This document shows, in pieces, positions 25,727 to 33,774 of a DNA stretch of 64,000 nucleotides. Within the stretch, counting starts at the first letter, position 1. Each line of letters starts with the position of its first letter. The notes beneath the pieces are model-generated. The model ran no database searches, was not told where the DNA came from, and saw only the letters and a program-made list of their open reading frames with translations. The position numbers and the translations under genes were made by a program. Location: the NCBI RefSeq assembly GCF_000621865.1, contig NZ_KK211360.1, forward strand, positions 18,890-82,889, given 5' to 3'. The stretch comes from Pseudobutyrivibrio sp. MD2005 (GTDB taxonomy: Bacteria > Bacillota > Clostridia > Lachnospirales > Lachnospiraceae).

Positions 25727-26707
25727 TTATACAGATTGATTTTTAATTATTTCAAAGCCTAATTTCATTGCTTTATCAGGTATATCAGGCTTAGCTATTT
25801 TATCAAGCAAAAATGTTGCTCCTTCCATACCGCATTCTCTGTAATAAAAATGTACGGTAGTAAGGCTAGGTGAAAGAATAGAAGAAGGTTTACTTTCGCC
25901 AAATCCTGCAACAGCAATATCCTCAGGGATTTTTATTTTGTATTCGTTTAAATATTTGATGGCACCTAAAGCTATAGTATCTGTTGCGCATAAAATAGCA
26001 TCGATGTTTTTATTCTCACTAAGCAAAGCCTTTGTATTTTCGTAGCCATTATCCATGTAGAAGGAACCGGATTTGATTGTACCTTCAGGAAGCTTGATAT
26101 TATTCTTTTCTAAGGCATCTAAAAAGCCTTTCTTTCTGTTAACACCTACAGCAATATCTTGTTCTGTAACGCCGATATAGCCAATATTTTTATGGCCTTT
26201 ACTTAGAATGTAATTTGTTAATTCGAAAGCTGCCGTGTAATCATCGTGGAATATGCAGGTAGATATATCAGTCTGCTGTCCAAGCACCACGTATGGGATA
26301 GTAAGGTCCTTAAGAGCTTTTTTGTGCTTTGGAGTAAGTACAGTTCCAAGCAGGATAATTCCATCAACGATGTTCTGTTTGAAGGTGTTAATGAATTCTA
26401 TTTCTTTTTCATCATGGTTATCAGTGTTTGCCAAAAGCATTTTGTAGCCCTTTTCATTTAGAACATCACCGATACCTGCAACAACTTGTGAAATTGAATC
26501 GGAATCGATTTTGGGGATAATTACACCGATGATTTTAGTCTTTTTGGTCCGCAGGGTCTGGGCCTGGGTAGATGGAATATATCCGGTCTCATCTATTACT
26601 TTTGCTATGGCTTGCCTCTTTTCTTGGCTTAGGTATCCGTTGTTTAGATATCTGGAAACAGCAGCAGGGGAAACACCAGCAAGCTTTGCTATTTGATTAA
26701 TATTCAT
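25727..26707 (-). CDS. LacI/GalR family repressor of the sucrose genes
   Basis: The 326-residue protein has an N-terminal LacI helix-turn-helix (MNINQIAKLAGVSPAAVSRYLNNG in outline, residues 1-24), a hinge helix near 45-60 and a periplasmic-binding-protein-like effector domain (IIGVIIPKIDS, then LCATDTIALGAIKYL and VAGFGES). It is divergent from the PTS permease gene. Four palindromic sites of the form TGAAATCGATTTCA lie in the shared control region, so it very probably represses both itself and the scrAB pair. The inducer, perhaps sucrose-6-phosphate or fructose, is inferred from the neighbouring enzymes. Confidence 0.93.
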   Translation of the reverse strand: MNINQIAKLAGVSPAAVSRYLNNGYLSQEKRQAIAKVIDETGYIPSTQAQTLRTKKTKIIGVIIPKIDSDSISQVVAGIGDVLNEKGYKMLLANTDNHDEKEIEFINTFKQNIVDGIILLGTVLTPKHKKALKDLTIPYVVLGQQTDISTCIFHDDYTAAFELTNYILSKGHKNIGYIGVTEQDIAVGVNRKKGFLDALEKNNIKLPEGTIKSGSFYMDNGYENTKALLSENKNIDAILCATDTIALGAIKYLNEYKIKIPEDIAVAGFGESKPSSILSPSLTTVHFYYRECGMEGATFLLDKIAKPDIPDKAMKLGFEIIKNQSV

Positions 26708-26727
26708 GGTTTGCTCCTAAAATATTA

Positions 26728-26741
26728 TTGAAATCGTTTTC
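26728..26741. promoter_or_regulatory. LacI-type operator O1 at the repressor's own promoter
   Basis: TGAAATCGTTTTCA is a near-perfect palindrome. It lies just downstream of the repressor promoter on the minus strand (-35 TTGATT as 26778-26773, 17 bases, -10 TATAAT as 26755-26750), so it covers about +2 to +15 and fits autorepression. Confidence 0.75.
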
Positions 26742-26749
26742 ACTACTCA

Positions 26750-26778
26750 TATTATATTTATAAGGGACGACGAAATCA
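26750..26778 (-). promoter_or_regulatory. Promoter of the lacI-type gene
   Basis: On the minus strand TTGATT, a 17-base spacer and TATAAT match the vegetative consensus well. It starts transcription near 26743 towards the repressor gene. Confidence 0.75.
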
Positions 26779-26840
26779 AAGATTTGGGGCAATTATAAGA
26801 TAATTACAGACTTTTTTGTGAAAAACATATAAAAAACATG

Positions 26841-26854
26841 TGTAATCGTTATCA
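26841..26854. promoter_or_regulatory. LacI-type operator O2 upstream of the scrA promoter
   Basis: TGTAATCGTTATCA is a weaker version of the same palindrome with flanking GTG/CAC symmetry. It lies upstream of the permease promoter, about 60 bases from O3, suitable for DNA looping between repressor dimers. Confidence 0.55.
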
Positions 26855-26865
26855 CACATTACTAA

Positions 26866-26894
26866 TAGGAATTTTTTTCTAAGGGTTATATAAT
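26866..26894 (+). promoter_or_regulatory. Likely promoter of the scrA-scrB pair
   Basis: TATAAT at 26889-26894 is a perfect -10. The -35 position 17 bases upstream (26866-26871, TAGGAA) is weak. Transcription would begin near 26901, just before operators O3 and O4. Confidence 0.5.
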
Positions 26895-26906
26895 GTCACT
26901 ATGATA

Positions 26907-26941
26907 TGAAATCGATTTCACATCTTTCACAATCGATTTCA
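26907..26941. promoter_or_regulatory. Tandem LacI-type operators O3 and O4
   Basis: O3 (26907-26920) is the perfect palindrome TGAAATCGATTTCA and O4 (26928-26941) is CACAATCGATTTCA. Their centres are 21 bases apart, two helical turns, so repressor dimers would bind the same DNA face. Both lie just downstream of the expected scrA transcription start and would block elongation or promoter clearance. Confidence 0.8.
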
Positions 26942-26979
26942 GTTTTATTTAACAAAAGAAAAAATAGAAAGGGAAAAAC

Positions 26980-28845
26980 ATGGACTACAGATCATGTGCA
27001 AGCCAAATCTACGAGCAGATTGGTGGAAAGGATAATTTAATCTCAGCTGCACACTGTGCAACTAGACTTAGATTAGTAATTGCTGATAACAGCAAGGTAA
27101 ATGTACCAGCATTAGAGGAGATTGATGGAGTTAAGGGTGTATTTGATGCATCAGGTCAGCTTCAGCTCATCATCGGTACAGGTACCGTTAACAAGGTTTA
27201 TGATGAGTTTATCGATATAGCAGGTATCGAAGCATCTACAAAGGAAGAGCTTAAGCAGGTTGCTGCAAGCAAAGCACCTTGGTGGAAGCGAGCTATTAAG
27301 ACTCTTGGTGATATTTTTATCCCAATCATTCCAGCTATTGTTGCAACTGGTCTTTTAAATGGTTTACTTGGCGGCCTTGTACAGGTTTGGCCATCAATGG
27401 CTGATTCATATTTCTATAATCTAGTAAATATGTTCTCAAACACAGCACTTACATTCTTGCCAATTCTTATTGCTATTTCAGCAGCTAAGATTTTTGGAGG
27501 AAATATTTATCTTGGCGCTGTAATTGGTATGATTATGATTCATCCAAGCTTAGTTAATGCCTGGACAGTGGCAAGCGGAGCAGAGACATCTACACTTTGG
27601 TCTTGGTTTGGAGCTTGGAACATTGATAACGTAGGCTACCAGGGACACGTTATTCCTATCGTACTTTCTGTATGGTTGATGTGCGCTATCGAAAAGAAGC
27701 TACACAAGATTGTTCCAGAGATGTTTGATTTATTCGTAACACCTCTTTGTTCAGTTCTTGCAGCTGGTTTCATTGCTATGACAGTTATTGGACCAATCTT
27801 TGCACAGATTGAAACATGGGTTCTTTCAGGAGCTAAGGCACTTATCGCTATTCCATTTGGTATCGGTGCATTCCTTATGGGTGGTTTCTATGCTCCAACA
27901 GTACTTGCTGGTGCTCACCACATGTACAATGCAATCGAGATGATGATGCTTTCAGATAACGGCATGAACATCTGGATGCCAATCGCTACAGCAGCAAATG
28001 TTGCACAGGGTGCAGCTGCTCTTGCAGTATCATTAAAGACAAAAAATAAGAAAACAAAGTCAATGGCCCTTCCAGCATCGCTTTCAGCCTTCATGGGTAT
28101 TACAGAGCCAGCAATCTTCGGTGTTAATATTCGTTACGGAAAGCCATTTATCGCAGGTATGATTGGTGGTGCAGTAGGTGCATGTATTGCTTCTATTGCA
28201 GGAGTTTACGCTACAGCAAACGGTATCACAGGTTTATTCGGACTTCTTATCGTAACTGATTGTTTACCAGGATATTTACTTTCATTTGCAGTTGCATCAG
28301 TTGTTGCATTTGCAGCATCATGGCTTCTTTACAAGGACGAAGAGAAGGCTGCTTCAGCACCAGCTGATTCAAAGCCTGCTATGAACTTAGAGCCGAATAC
28401 AGTATATGCTCCTCTTAAGGGTGAAATCATTCCTCTTACAGAGTCTACAGATCCTGTATTTGCAAGTGAGGCACTTGGAAAAGGTATCGCTATTAATCCT
28501 TCTGAAGGTAAAGTAGTTGCACCTTTCAACGGTACAGTTGCAATGCTTTATGATACAAAGCATGCTATTGGTCTTGTAAGTGATGATGGCATTGAGGTTC
28601 TTATCCACATCGGTCTTGATACAGTTAAGTTAAACGGAGAGCACTTCACAGCCCATGTTGCTCAGGGAGACAAGGTTTCTTGTGGACAGACACTTGTAAC
28701 ATTTGATATGAATGCTATCACAAAAGCTGGATATCCACTTGTTACACCAGTTATCGTTTCTAACACACCAAATTATTCTGAAGTTAACAGCATTAAGATG
28801 GGTGAAACAGATTTAAGTGAAAAGATTTTAGCAGTAGCAAAATAA
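26980..28845 (+). CDS. scrA: Sucrose-type PTS permease, EIIBCA
   Basis: The permease imports and phosphorylates a sugar, probably sucrose to sucrose-6-phosphate, using phosphate from HPr. The 621-residue protein has EIIB at 1-80 with the phosphorylated Cys26 in AAHCATRLRLV, a membrane EIIC domain (about 105-450) of roughly ten helices with the family stretch AHHMYNAIEMMML, and a glucose-type EIIA (about 470-615) with the two His expected, His528 in KHAIG and the phosphorylated His543 in VLIHIGLDT. Beta-glucoside permeases share this architecture; the adjacent GH32 hydrolase makes sucrose the best guess. Confidence 0.9.
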   Translation: MDYRSCASQIYEQIGGKDNLISAAHCATRLRLVIADNSKVNVPALEEIDGVKGVFDASGQLQLIIGTGTVNKVYDEFIDIAGIEASTKEELKQVAASKAPWWKRAIKTLGDIFIPIIPAIVATGLLNGLLGGLVQVWPSMADSYFYNLVNMFSNTALTFLPILIAISAAKIFGGNIYLGAVIGMIMIHPSLVNAWTVASGAETSTLWSWFGAWNIDNVGYQGHVIPIVLSVWLMCAIEKKLHKIVPEMFDLFVTPLCSVLAAGFIAMTVIGPIFAQIETWVLSGAKALIAIPFGIGAFLMGGFYAPTVLAGAHHMYNAIEMMMLSDNGMNIWMPIATAANVAQGAAALAVSLKTKNKKTKSMALPASLSAFMGITEPAIFGVNIRYGKPFIAGMIGGAVGACIASIAGVYATANGITGLFGLLIVTDCLPGYLLSFAVASVVAFAASWLLYKDEEKAASAPADSKPAMNLEPNTVYAPLKGEIIPLTESTDPVFASEALGKGIAINPSEGKVVAPFNGTVAMLYDTKHAIGLVSDDGIEVLIHIGLDTVKLNGEHFTAHVAQGDKVSCGQTLVTFDMNAITKAGYPLVTPVIVSNTPNYSEVNSIKMGETDLSEKILAVAK

Positions 28846-28859
28846 AAGGTGTTTAATAG

Positions 28860-30248
28860 ATGAGTTTAAAAGACAACAAGTATTTAACTCCTAGATTTCA
28901 TCTTTTTCCAAAAAGCGGCTGGCTTAATGACCCTAACGGCCTTTGCCAGCTTGGTGGCATACATCACATATTTTTCCAGTATTCACCAGATCAGCCTAAG
29001 GGCGGCGAGAAAACCTGGGGGCATTACTCCACGAAGGATTTCATCAATTATGAATTTACTGGAGTATTTATGAAGCCTGACATTCCAGAGGATGCAAGTG
29101 GTGTTTATTCAGGATGTGCCTATGTAGAAAATGACACGATGTACATTTATTACACAGGAAATGTAAAGCATGCTGGAGACTACGATTACATCCTTGATGG
29201 AAGAGAGAGCAATACAACTTTAGTAACTAGTGAGGACGGCATTAACGCCAGCGGAAAAAGAGTATTGCTGAGAAGCCAGAATTATCCTGATAGTCTTACA
29301 CTTCATGTCAGAGATCCAAAGGTATTATGCCATGATGGTATTTATTACATGACACTTGGTGCAAGAACAAAAAAGGATGAAGGATGCGCTATTGTATTCA
29401 AATCTAAGGATAAGATTAATTGGGATTTTAGCCACTTCATAGAAAAAGCAGATTATGGTTATATGTGGGAGTGTCCGGACCTGTTTTATGTAGATGGCAA
29501 GCAGTTCCTTTCGATATCACCACAGGGATTGGAAGCGCAGGAATATTGCTTCCAGAACATTTACCAGTCTGGTTATTTTAATACAGATAAGGATTTGCTT
29601 TTAGATGGCCAGGGCTTAGGTGAGTTTACAGAGTGGGATTATGGATTCGATTTTTATGCACCACAGACATATGTGGATGAAAAGAAAAGGACAATCCTGA
29701 TTGCATGGATGGGTATGCCTGATGCAGAATATGGCCATGACGCGTCGATAGAGGATGGCTGGCAGCATATGTTGACACTGCCTAGGGAATTGGTTTATGA
29801 CAGCGAAACAGGAAAGCTACGCCAGTTGCCTATAGAGGAAATCAAGGGATTAAGAGATAAAAAAATAGATATCAAAGACATTGAAGACACTGAAATTTAT
29901 GAGTTGGATTTGTCGGACTTCGGAGAAAATGATTTCTCTATTCAGTTAAATAAAGGATTTGATATCAAATTCAGCAAGCTTAAACATGATCTGGTATTTT
30001 CTTTTACTGACAAAGAGCTTGGATGTAATAGAACATGCAGAAAGTTAAAGCTGGCTGACGGGGAGAGAGTTGAAAATATGAAGATTTTTGTGGATACATG
30101 CAGTATCGAAATCTTCATAAATGATGGTATTTATACATATACAACTAAATATTTTAAGGCTAAGGAAATTAAGAATTGGGTTTCTTTTGAGGGGAGTATC
30201 GAAAGTATAAAAGCTTATAGTCTTAGGCCTTTTAATATAAATATATAG
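28860..30248 (+). CDS. scrB: Sucrose-6-phosphate hydrolase (GH32)
   Basis: It cleaves sucrose-6-phosphate made by the neighbouring permease into glucose-6-phosphate and fructose in the cytoplasm; there is no signal peptide. The 462 residues form a five-bladed propeller and a C-terminal beta sandwich. The catalytic triad is intact: nucleophile Asp24 in WLNDPNG, stabiliser Asp152 in RDPK and acid/base Glu204 in ECPDLF. It lies 14 bases after scrA with AAAGG upstream of the ATG. Other GH32 activities such as inulinase cannot be excluded by sequence alone. No fructokinase gene is in the module. Confidence 0.92.
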   Translation: MSLKDNKYLTPRFHLFPKSGWLNDPNGLCQLGGIHHIFFQYSPDQPKGGEKTWGHYSTKDFINYEFTGVFMKPDIPEDASGVYSGCAYVENDTMYIYYTGNVKHAGDYDYILDGRESNTTLVTSEDGINASGKRVLLRSQNYPDSLTLHVRDPKVLCHDGIYYMTLGARTKKDEGCAIVFKSKDKINWDFSHFIEKADYGYMWECPDLFYVDGKQFLSISPQGLEAQEYCFQNIYQSGYFNTDKDLLLDGQGLGEFTEWDYGFDFYAPQTYVDEKKRTILIAWMGMPDAEYGHDASIEDGWQHMLTLPRELVYDSETGKLRQLPIEEIKGLRDKKIDIKDIEDTEIYELDLSDFGENDFSIQLNKGFDIKFSKLKHDLVFSFTDKELGCNRTCRKLKLADGERVENMKIFVDTCSIEIFINDGIYTYTTKYFKAKEIKNWVSFEGSIESIKAYSLRPFNINI

Positions 30249-30250
30249 TT

Positions 30251-30296
30251 GAAAAAGGATGACACTTGCTTGTAATGCGAGGGTCATCCTTTTTTA
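30251..30296 (+). terminator. Terminator after scrB
   Basis: AAAAGGATGAC (30251-30261) pairs with GTCATCCTTTT (30281-30291), with an inner CTTGC/GCGAG stem, followed by T residues. It closes the sucrose module before the flagellar cluster resumes. Confidence 0.9.
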
Positions 30297-30520
30297 TACT
30301 TCTTGTTTAATATATAAAAAATGAGCGAAAATTCTAAAAATTTTGTGAAAAAACTATATTTTGTGGTTTGGACATGAAAAAAACACAATAATATGAGACG
30401 ATTTTACTTATAAAAGTGGACATTAATTTATAAATCTAGTAAAATATACACAAAAGTTAAAACGCGTAATTCATTGACTTTGCTAGGTTTTACTAAAATT
30501 TTGCGGAGGTGGTGATAGCT
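30297..30520 (+). promoter_or_regulatory. AT-rich control region in front of motA
   Basis: This stretch must carry the promoter for motA and the genes after it, because a terminator precedes it. Candidates are TTTGGA (30367-30372) with TAATAT (30389-30394, spacing 16) and TTGACT (30474-30479) with TAAAAT (30494-30499, spacing only 14). Neither is convincing. AATTTTGTGAAAAAA at 30339-30353 matches 12 of 15 positions of the CodY box. No motility sigma-factor promoter and no small flbD gene were found here. Confidence 0.4.
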
Positions 30521-31312
30521 TTGGATATAGCTTCTTTAGCTGGTTTGGTACTGGGTGTTGTAATGGTCATCTTCGGTATCGTTTCTTCAGGTGGTGTAGC
30601 AGCCATGGCCAACTTCATAGACGTTCCATCTGTTATTATCACAATCGGCGGTTCATTGTCGTCTTGTATGGCATGTAATAAAATGCCTGACTTCATCGGA
30701 GGTCTTAAAGGTATTACTTTAGCTATTAATGAACCAAAGGTCGGTAGTCCAGCAGATAGTATTAGTCAGATTATTAATCTAGCAAATATTTCTAGAAAAG
30801 AAGGTATTCTGGCACTTGAAGAAGCTTCCCACAGCATTGAGGATGATTTCCTGAAAAAGGGTATCAACCTTGTAGTTGATGGTACAGATCCAGAGCTTGT
30901 TAGAGCGATTCTTGAGACAGATTTGGACTGTATGGAAGATAGACATAAAGTTACAATTAACTTCTGGTCAAAATGGGGTGAAATGGGACCAGCCTGGGGA
31001 ATGATTGGTACCCTGGTTGGACTTGTAAATATGCTTAAGAACCTTGAGGATGCTTCCACAATCGGACCTAACATGGCCGTAGCGTTACTTACCACACTTT
31101 ATGGTTCGCTAATCGCCAACTGGCTTACTGGTCCTATCGGAACAAAGCTTGGTGTTAATCATGCCCTGGAGGTTATGACAAAGAGTATCACCGTAGAAGG
31201 GTTGCTTTCAATACAAGCTGGTGAGAACCCACGAGTTATTGAAGAAAAGCTTAAGTCCTTCTTACCACCTGCAGCACGTGGTGCTATTGGTGAAGGAGGA
31301 GGTGAGGGCTAA
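30521..31312 (+). CDS. motA: Flagellar motor stator protein MotA
   Basis: MotA forms the ion channel of the stator with MotB and pushes on FliG. The protein of about 263 residues has four transmembrane helices, near 7-25, 30-50, 145-170 and 180-200, with the typical GPAWGMIGTLVGLVNML between the third and fourth. A TTG at 30521 (MDIASLAGLVLG) fits the family start and follows GGAGG at 30505-30509; the GTG codons at 30509 and 30512 are alternatives. Its stop overlaps the motB ATG (TAATG). Ion type, proton or sodium, cannot be decided by eye. Confidence 0.95.
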   Translation: MDIASLAGLVLGVVMVIFGIVSSGGVAAMANFIDVPSVIITIGGSLSSCMACNKMPDFIGGLKGITLAINEPKVGSPADSISQIINLANISRKEGILALEEASHSIEDDFLKKGINLVVDGTDPELVRAILETDLDCMEDRHKVTINFWSKWGEMGPAWGMIGTLVGLVNMLKNLEDASTIGPNMAVALLTTLYGSLIANWLTGPIGTKLGVNHALEVMTKSITVEGLLSIQAGENPRVIEEKLKSFLPPAARGAIGEGGGEG

Positions 31313-32214
31313 TGGCAAAGAAGCAAAAGCAAGAAGAAGCTCCTGCTGGTTCTCCTGCCTGGATGGCCACTTTCTCCGACTTGATGAACTTGCTACTATG
31401 TTTCTTCGTGTTGCTTTTCTCTATGAGTAGTACCGATACTGAAAAGTTTCAGGAAGTAATTGCAAGTATCCAGTCAAGCTTTAGTATTTTTTCTTCAGGC
31501 GGCACCTCTATTGGAGAGGGACAGATGATTTCATCTGGTATTAGCCAGCTTGAAATGTTTGATGATTATTTTAACAGCGTTCATGATGGTGATGATGAGC
31601 AATACGAAAAGGAAGGCTCAACAGATACCCAAAATGAAGGTGAACAACAAACTGACGGTTCTGCAACAAATGAAGGAGATCAAACCTCTAACGGAATATC
31701 CGTAGAAGAGGCGCAAGAAGCTCTTGAAGAGGCTGGCGCATCAGAAAGCGAATCAATCGCTGAGCGAGTAGAACAAAAGCTTCAGGAATACGGATTGCAG
31801 GATCAGGTTGAAGTTGATTTTAATGCAAATTACGTAATGATTACCATAAATGGTGCATTACTTTTTCAATCAGGAAAGGCCGAACTTACAGAAGACGCAC
31901 TTACAATAGTTGATAACCTTTCAAAGATTTTAGTTGAATACGATAATAACATTATCGAAATTGAGGGCCACACCGATAATGTTCCGATGTCATCTGGCAA
32001 ATATGCCAACAATGATGTCTTATCTATGTACAGAGCACTTTATGTTGCTGATCGTATTAGGCAGGTGACAAATCTTAATCCTGCTTATATCAAATCAGCT
32101 GGTAGAGGTGAATATGTTCCAATAGCTGATAATAGTACAGCCGAGGGACGAGCTAGAAATAGACGTGTCGAAATTAAAATTTACAACTCATATTCATCTG
32201 ATCTGGGTGAATAA
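31312..32214 (+). CDS. motB: Flagellar motor stator protein MotB
   Basis: MotB anchors the stator to peptidoglycan. The 300-residue protein has the ion-carrying Asp23 in ATFSDLMNLLLCFFVLLFS at the start of its single transmembrane helix (about 20-42) and an OmpA-type peptidoglycan-binding domain (about 170-295) with IEGHTDNVPM and SAGRGEYVP, ending in RARNRRVEIKI. Between them is an acidic, Gln/Thr/Gly-rich linker (about 95-135) longer than in many MotB proteins. The start overlaps the motA stop. Confidence 0.97.
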   Translation: MAKKQKQEEAPAGSPAWMATFSDLMNLLLCFFVLLFSMSSTDTEKFQEVIASIQSSFSIFSSGGTSIGEGQMISSGISQLEMFDDYFNSVHDGDDEQYEKEGSTDTQNEGEQQTDGSATNEGDQTSNGISVEEAQEALEEAGASESESIAERVEQKLQEYGLQDQVEVDFNANYVMITINGALLFQSGKAELTEDALTIVDNLSKILVEYDNNIIEIEGHTDNVPMSSGKYANNDVLSMYRALYVADRIRQVTNLNPAYIKSAGRGEYVPIADNSTAEGRARNRRVEIKIYNSYSSDLGE

Positions 32215-32226
32215 GAAAGGCAAAAC

Positions 32227-32754
32227 ATGAAAAAGAATTTGATTACAGTAATAATTCTAGCACTTGTAGTTGTCAATCTTGTTTTAACGGCTGTTTTGAC
32301 AATCACAATCATACCAGAGACACAAAAAGCTAATGAGCTTATCACAAAGGTTTGCTCAGCCATAGATTTAGATTTGGTAGCTGGAGATACAGCAGGCTCT
32401 CTAAGTATCAATGTTGCCGATATGGTTGATTACGCTGTTAATGACGGTGCAAGCATGACAATCAACCTTGCTGATAGTGGTGATGGCAGCTTACACTATG
32501 CAGTGCTTGTTATTTCGCTTTCTCTTGACAGTACTAGCGAAGATTACGCTACATTTGGCGATGGCGCTGGAAACTTAGCTGCTCAGGATAATATCATTAG
32601 TGATACAATCAAGACAGTAGTTGCAAGTCACACAATTGAAGATATGAGACAAAATGAAGATGCTGTTAAGGAAGAAATTCTTGAAGCACTTCAGGGATTG
32701 TTTAAGTCAGCGTTTATTGTAAGAGTTAACTTCTCAAGCGCTACATATCAATAA
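32227..32754 (+). CDS. fliL: Flagellar basal-body protein FliL
   Basis: FliL is a single-pass membrane protein that surrounds or supports the stator. The 175 residues comprise a short cytoplasmic N terminus, a transmembrane helix (about 5-27, LITVIILALVVVNLVLTAVL) and a periplasmic domain with LHYAVLVISLSLD and IISDTIKTVVASHTIEDMR, ending in FVRVNFSSATYQ-like sequence (the last residues are IVRVNFSSATYQ). Sequence similarity in this family is low; position between motB and fliM supports the call. Confidence 0.9.
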   Translation: MKKNLITVIILALVVVNLVLTAVLTITIIPETQKANELITKVCSAIDLDLVAGDTAGSLSINVADMVDYAVNDGASMTINLADSGDGSLHYAVLVISLSLDSTSEDYATFGDGAGNLAAQDNIISDTIKTVVASHTIEDMRQNEDAVKEEILEALQGLFKSAFIVRVNFSSATYQ

Positions 32755-32792
32755 AGTTGACAAAATAAGGGACGAATGGTGGTGAGAAAACA

Positions 32793-33773
32793 TTGGGTGA
32801 CGTTCTTTCACAAAACGAAATAGATAACCTCTTAAATGCGTTAACTAGCGGTGAATTAGACGCGGAAGAGATTAAAAACAACAAAGAGAAGCCCGTAAAG
32901 AACTATGATTTTGCCAGACCATCCAAGTTTTCGAAGGAACACCTTCGAACCATGGAGATTATATTTGAACATTACGGTCGATTACTTTCAACCAACTTAC
33001 CAATCTTTTTACGTAAGAACATTCAGGTTGAGGTAATGAACTCCGAAGCAGTTACCTACATGGAGTTTTCAAATTCTCTATCAAATCCGGTATTGCTAGG
33101 AGTTGTAGATTTTGCACCTCTTGAGGGCAACATAATAGTTGAAATGGCATCTAATCTTGGCTTTGCCATGGTAGATAGAATGCTAGGCGGAGAGGGCGAA
33201 CCTCTGGACAAGATTAGAGATTTTTCAGAAATTGAGCTTTTGCTTATAGAAAGAGTCATGAATTCCTGTGTAGAGCTTTTAAGAGAGCCTTGGGAGAACG
33301 TTTTAGATGTTCATCCTAGACTTGAAAGAATTGAGACTAATTCTCAGTTCGCACAGATTATATCACCTTCAGAAATGATTGCTATTGTTACAGTCAATAT
33401 AAAAATTGGTGATGTAGAAGGACTCATGAATATTTGTCTACCTTTTATTACTTTAGAGCCAGTCATGGACAAATTAAACACAAAGTTCTGGTATAGTAGT
33501 CAAAAGGAGAAGGCAGGAGAAAGTTATTCCGACACTGTGGAAGCACTTATTAGTCACGCTAAGATTCCAGTTACAGCGGTTTTAGGAAACAGTACTATTA
33601 CAGTTGCAGATTTTTCACAGCTACAGGTAGGAGATGTGGTTAGACTTAACACAAAGGTTGATCAAGAGCTAGATGTTTTCGTGGGAGACATAAAGAAATT
33701 TCAAGCCCTTCCGGGAGCATCAGGTAAGGACTACGCAGTTAGAGTGACACAAATCATAAGGGAGGAGCAGTAG
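32793..33773 (+). CDS. fliM: Flagellar motor switch protein FliM
   Basis: FliM is the middle part of the C ring and binds phosphorylated CheY. The 326-residue protein begins with the CheY-binding motif LSQNEIDNLL (about 5-14), has the CheC-like middle domain (YDFARPSKFSKEHLRTMEIIFEHYGRLLS in outline, about 36-63) and a C-terminal SpoA domain that packs with FliN (PVTAVLGNSTITVADFSQLQVGDVV in outline). The start codon is TTG at 32793 with GGTGGTGAG upstream. It is followed after one base by fliY. Confidence 0.97.
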   Translation: MGDVLSQNEIDNLLNALTSGELDAEEIKNNKEKPVKNYDFARPSKFSKEHLRTMEIIFEHYGRLLSTNLPIFLRKNIQVEVMNSEAVTYMEFSNSLSNPVLLGVVDFAPLEGNIIVEMASNLGFAMVDRMLGGEGEPLDKIRDFSEIELLLIERVMNSCVELLREPWENVLDVHPRLERIETNSQFAQIISPSEMIAIVTVNIKIGDVEGLMNICLPFITLEPVMDKLNTKFWYSSQKEKAGESYSDTVEALISHAKIPVTAVLGNSTITVADFSQLQVGDVVRLNTKVDQELDVFVGDIKKFQALPGASGKDYAVRVTQIIREEQ

Positions 33774-33774
33774 A

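Noticed and set aside
30474-30499. TTGACT/TAAAAT as the motA promoter
   Set aside because: Spacing is 14 bases and the start would fall on the ribosome binding site; kept only as a weak candidate.
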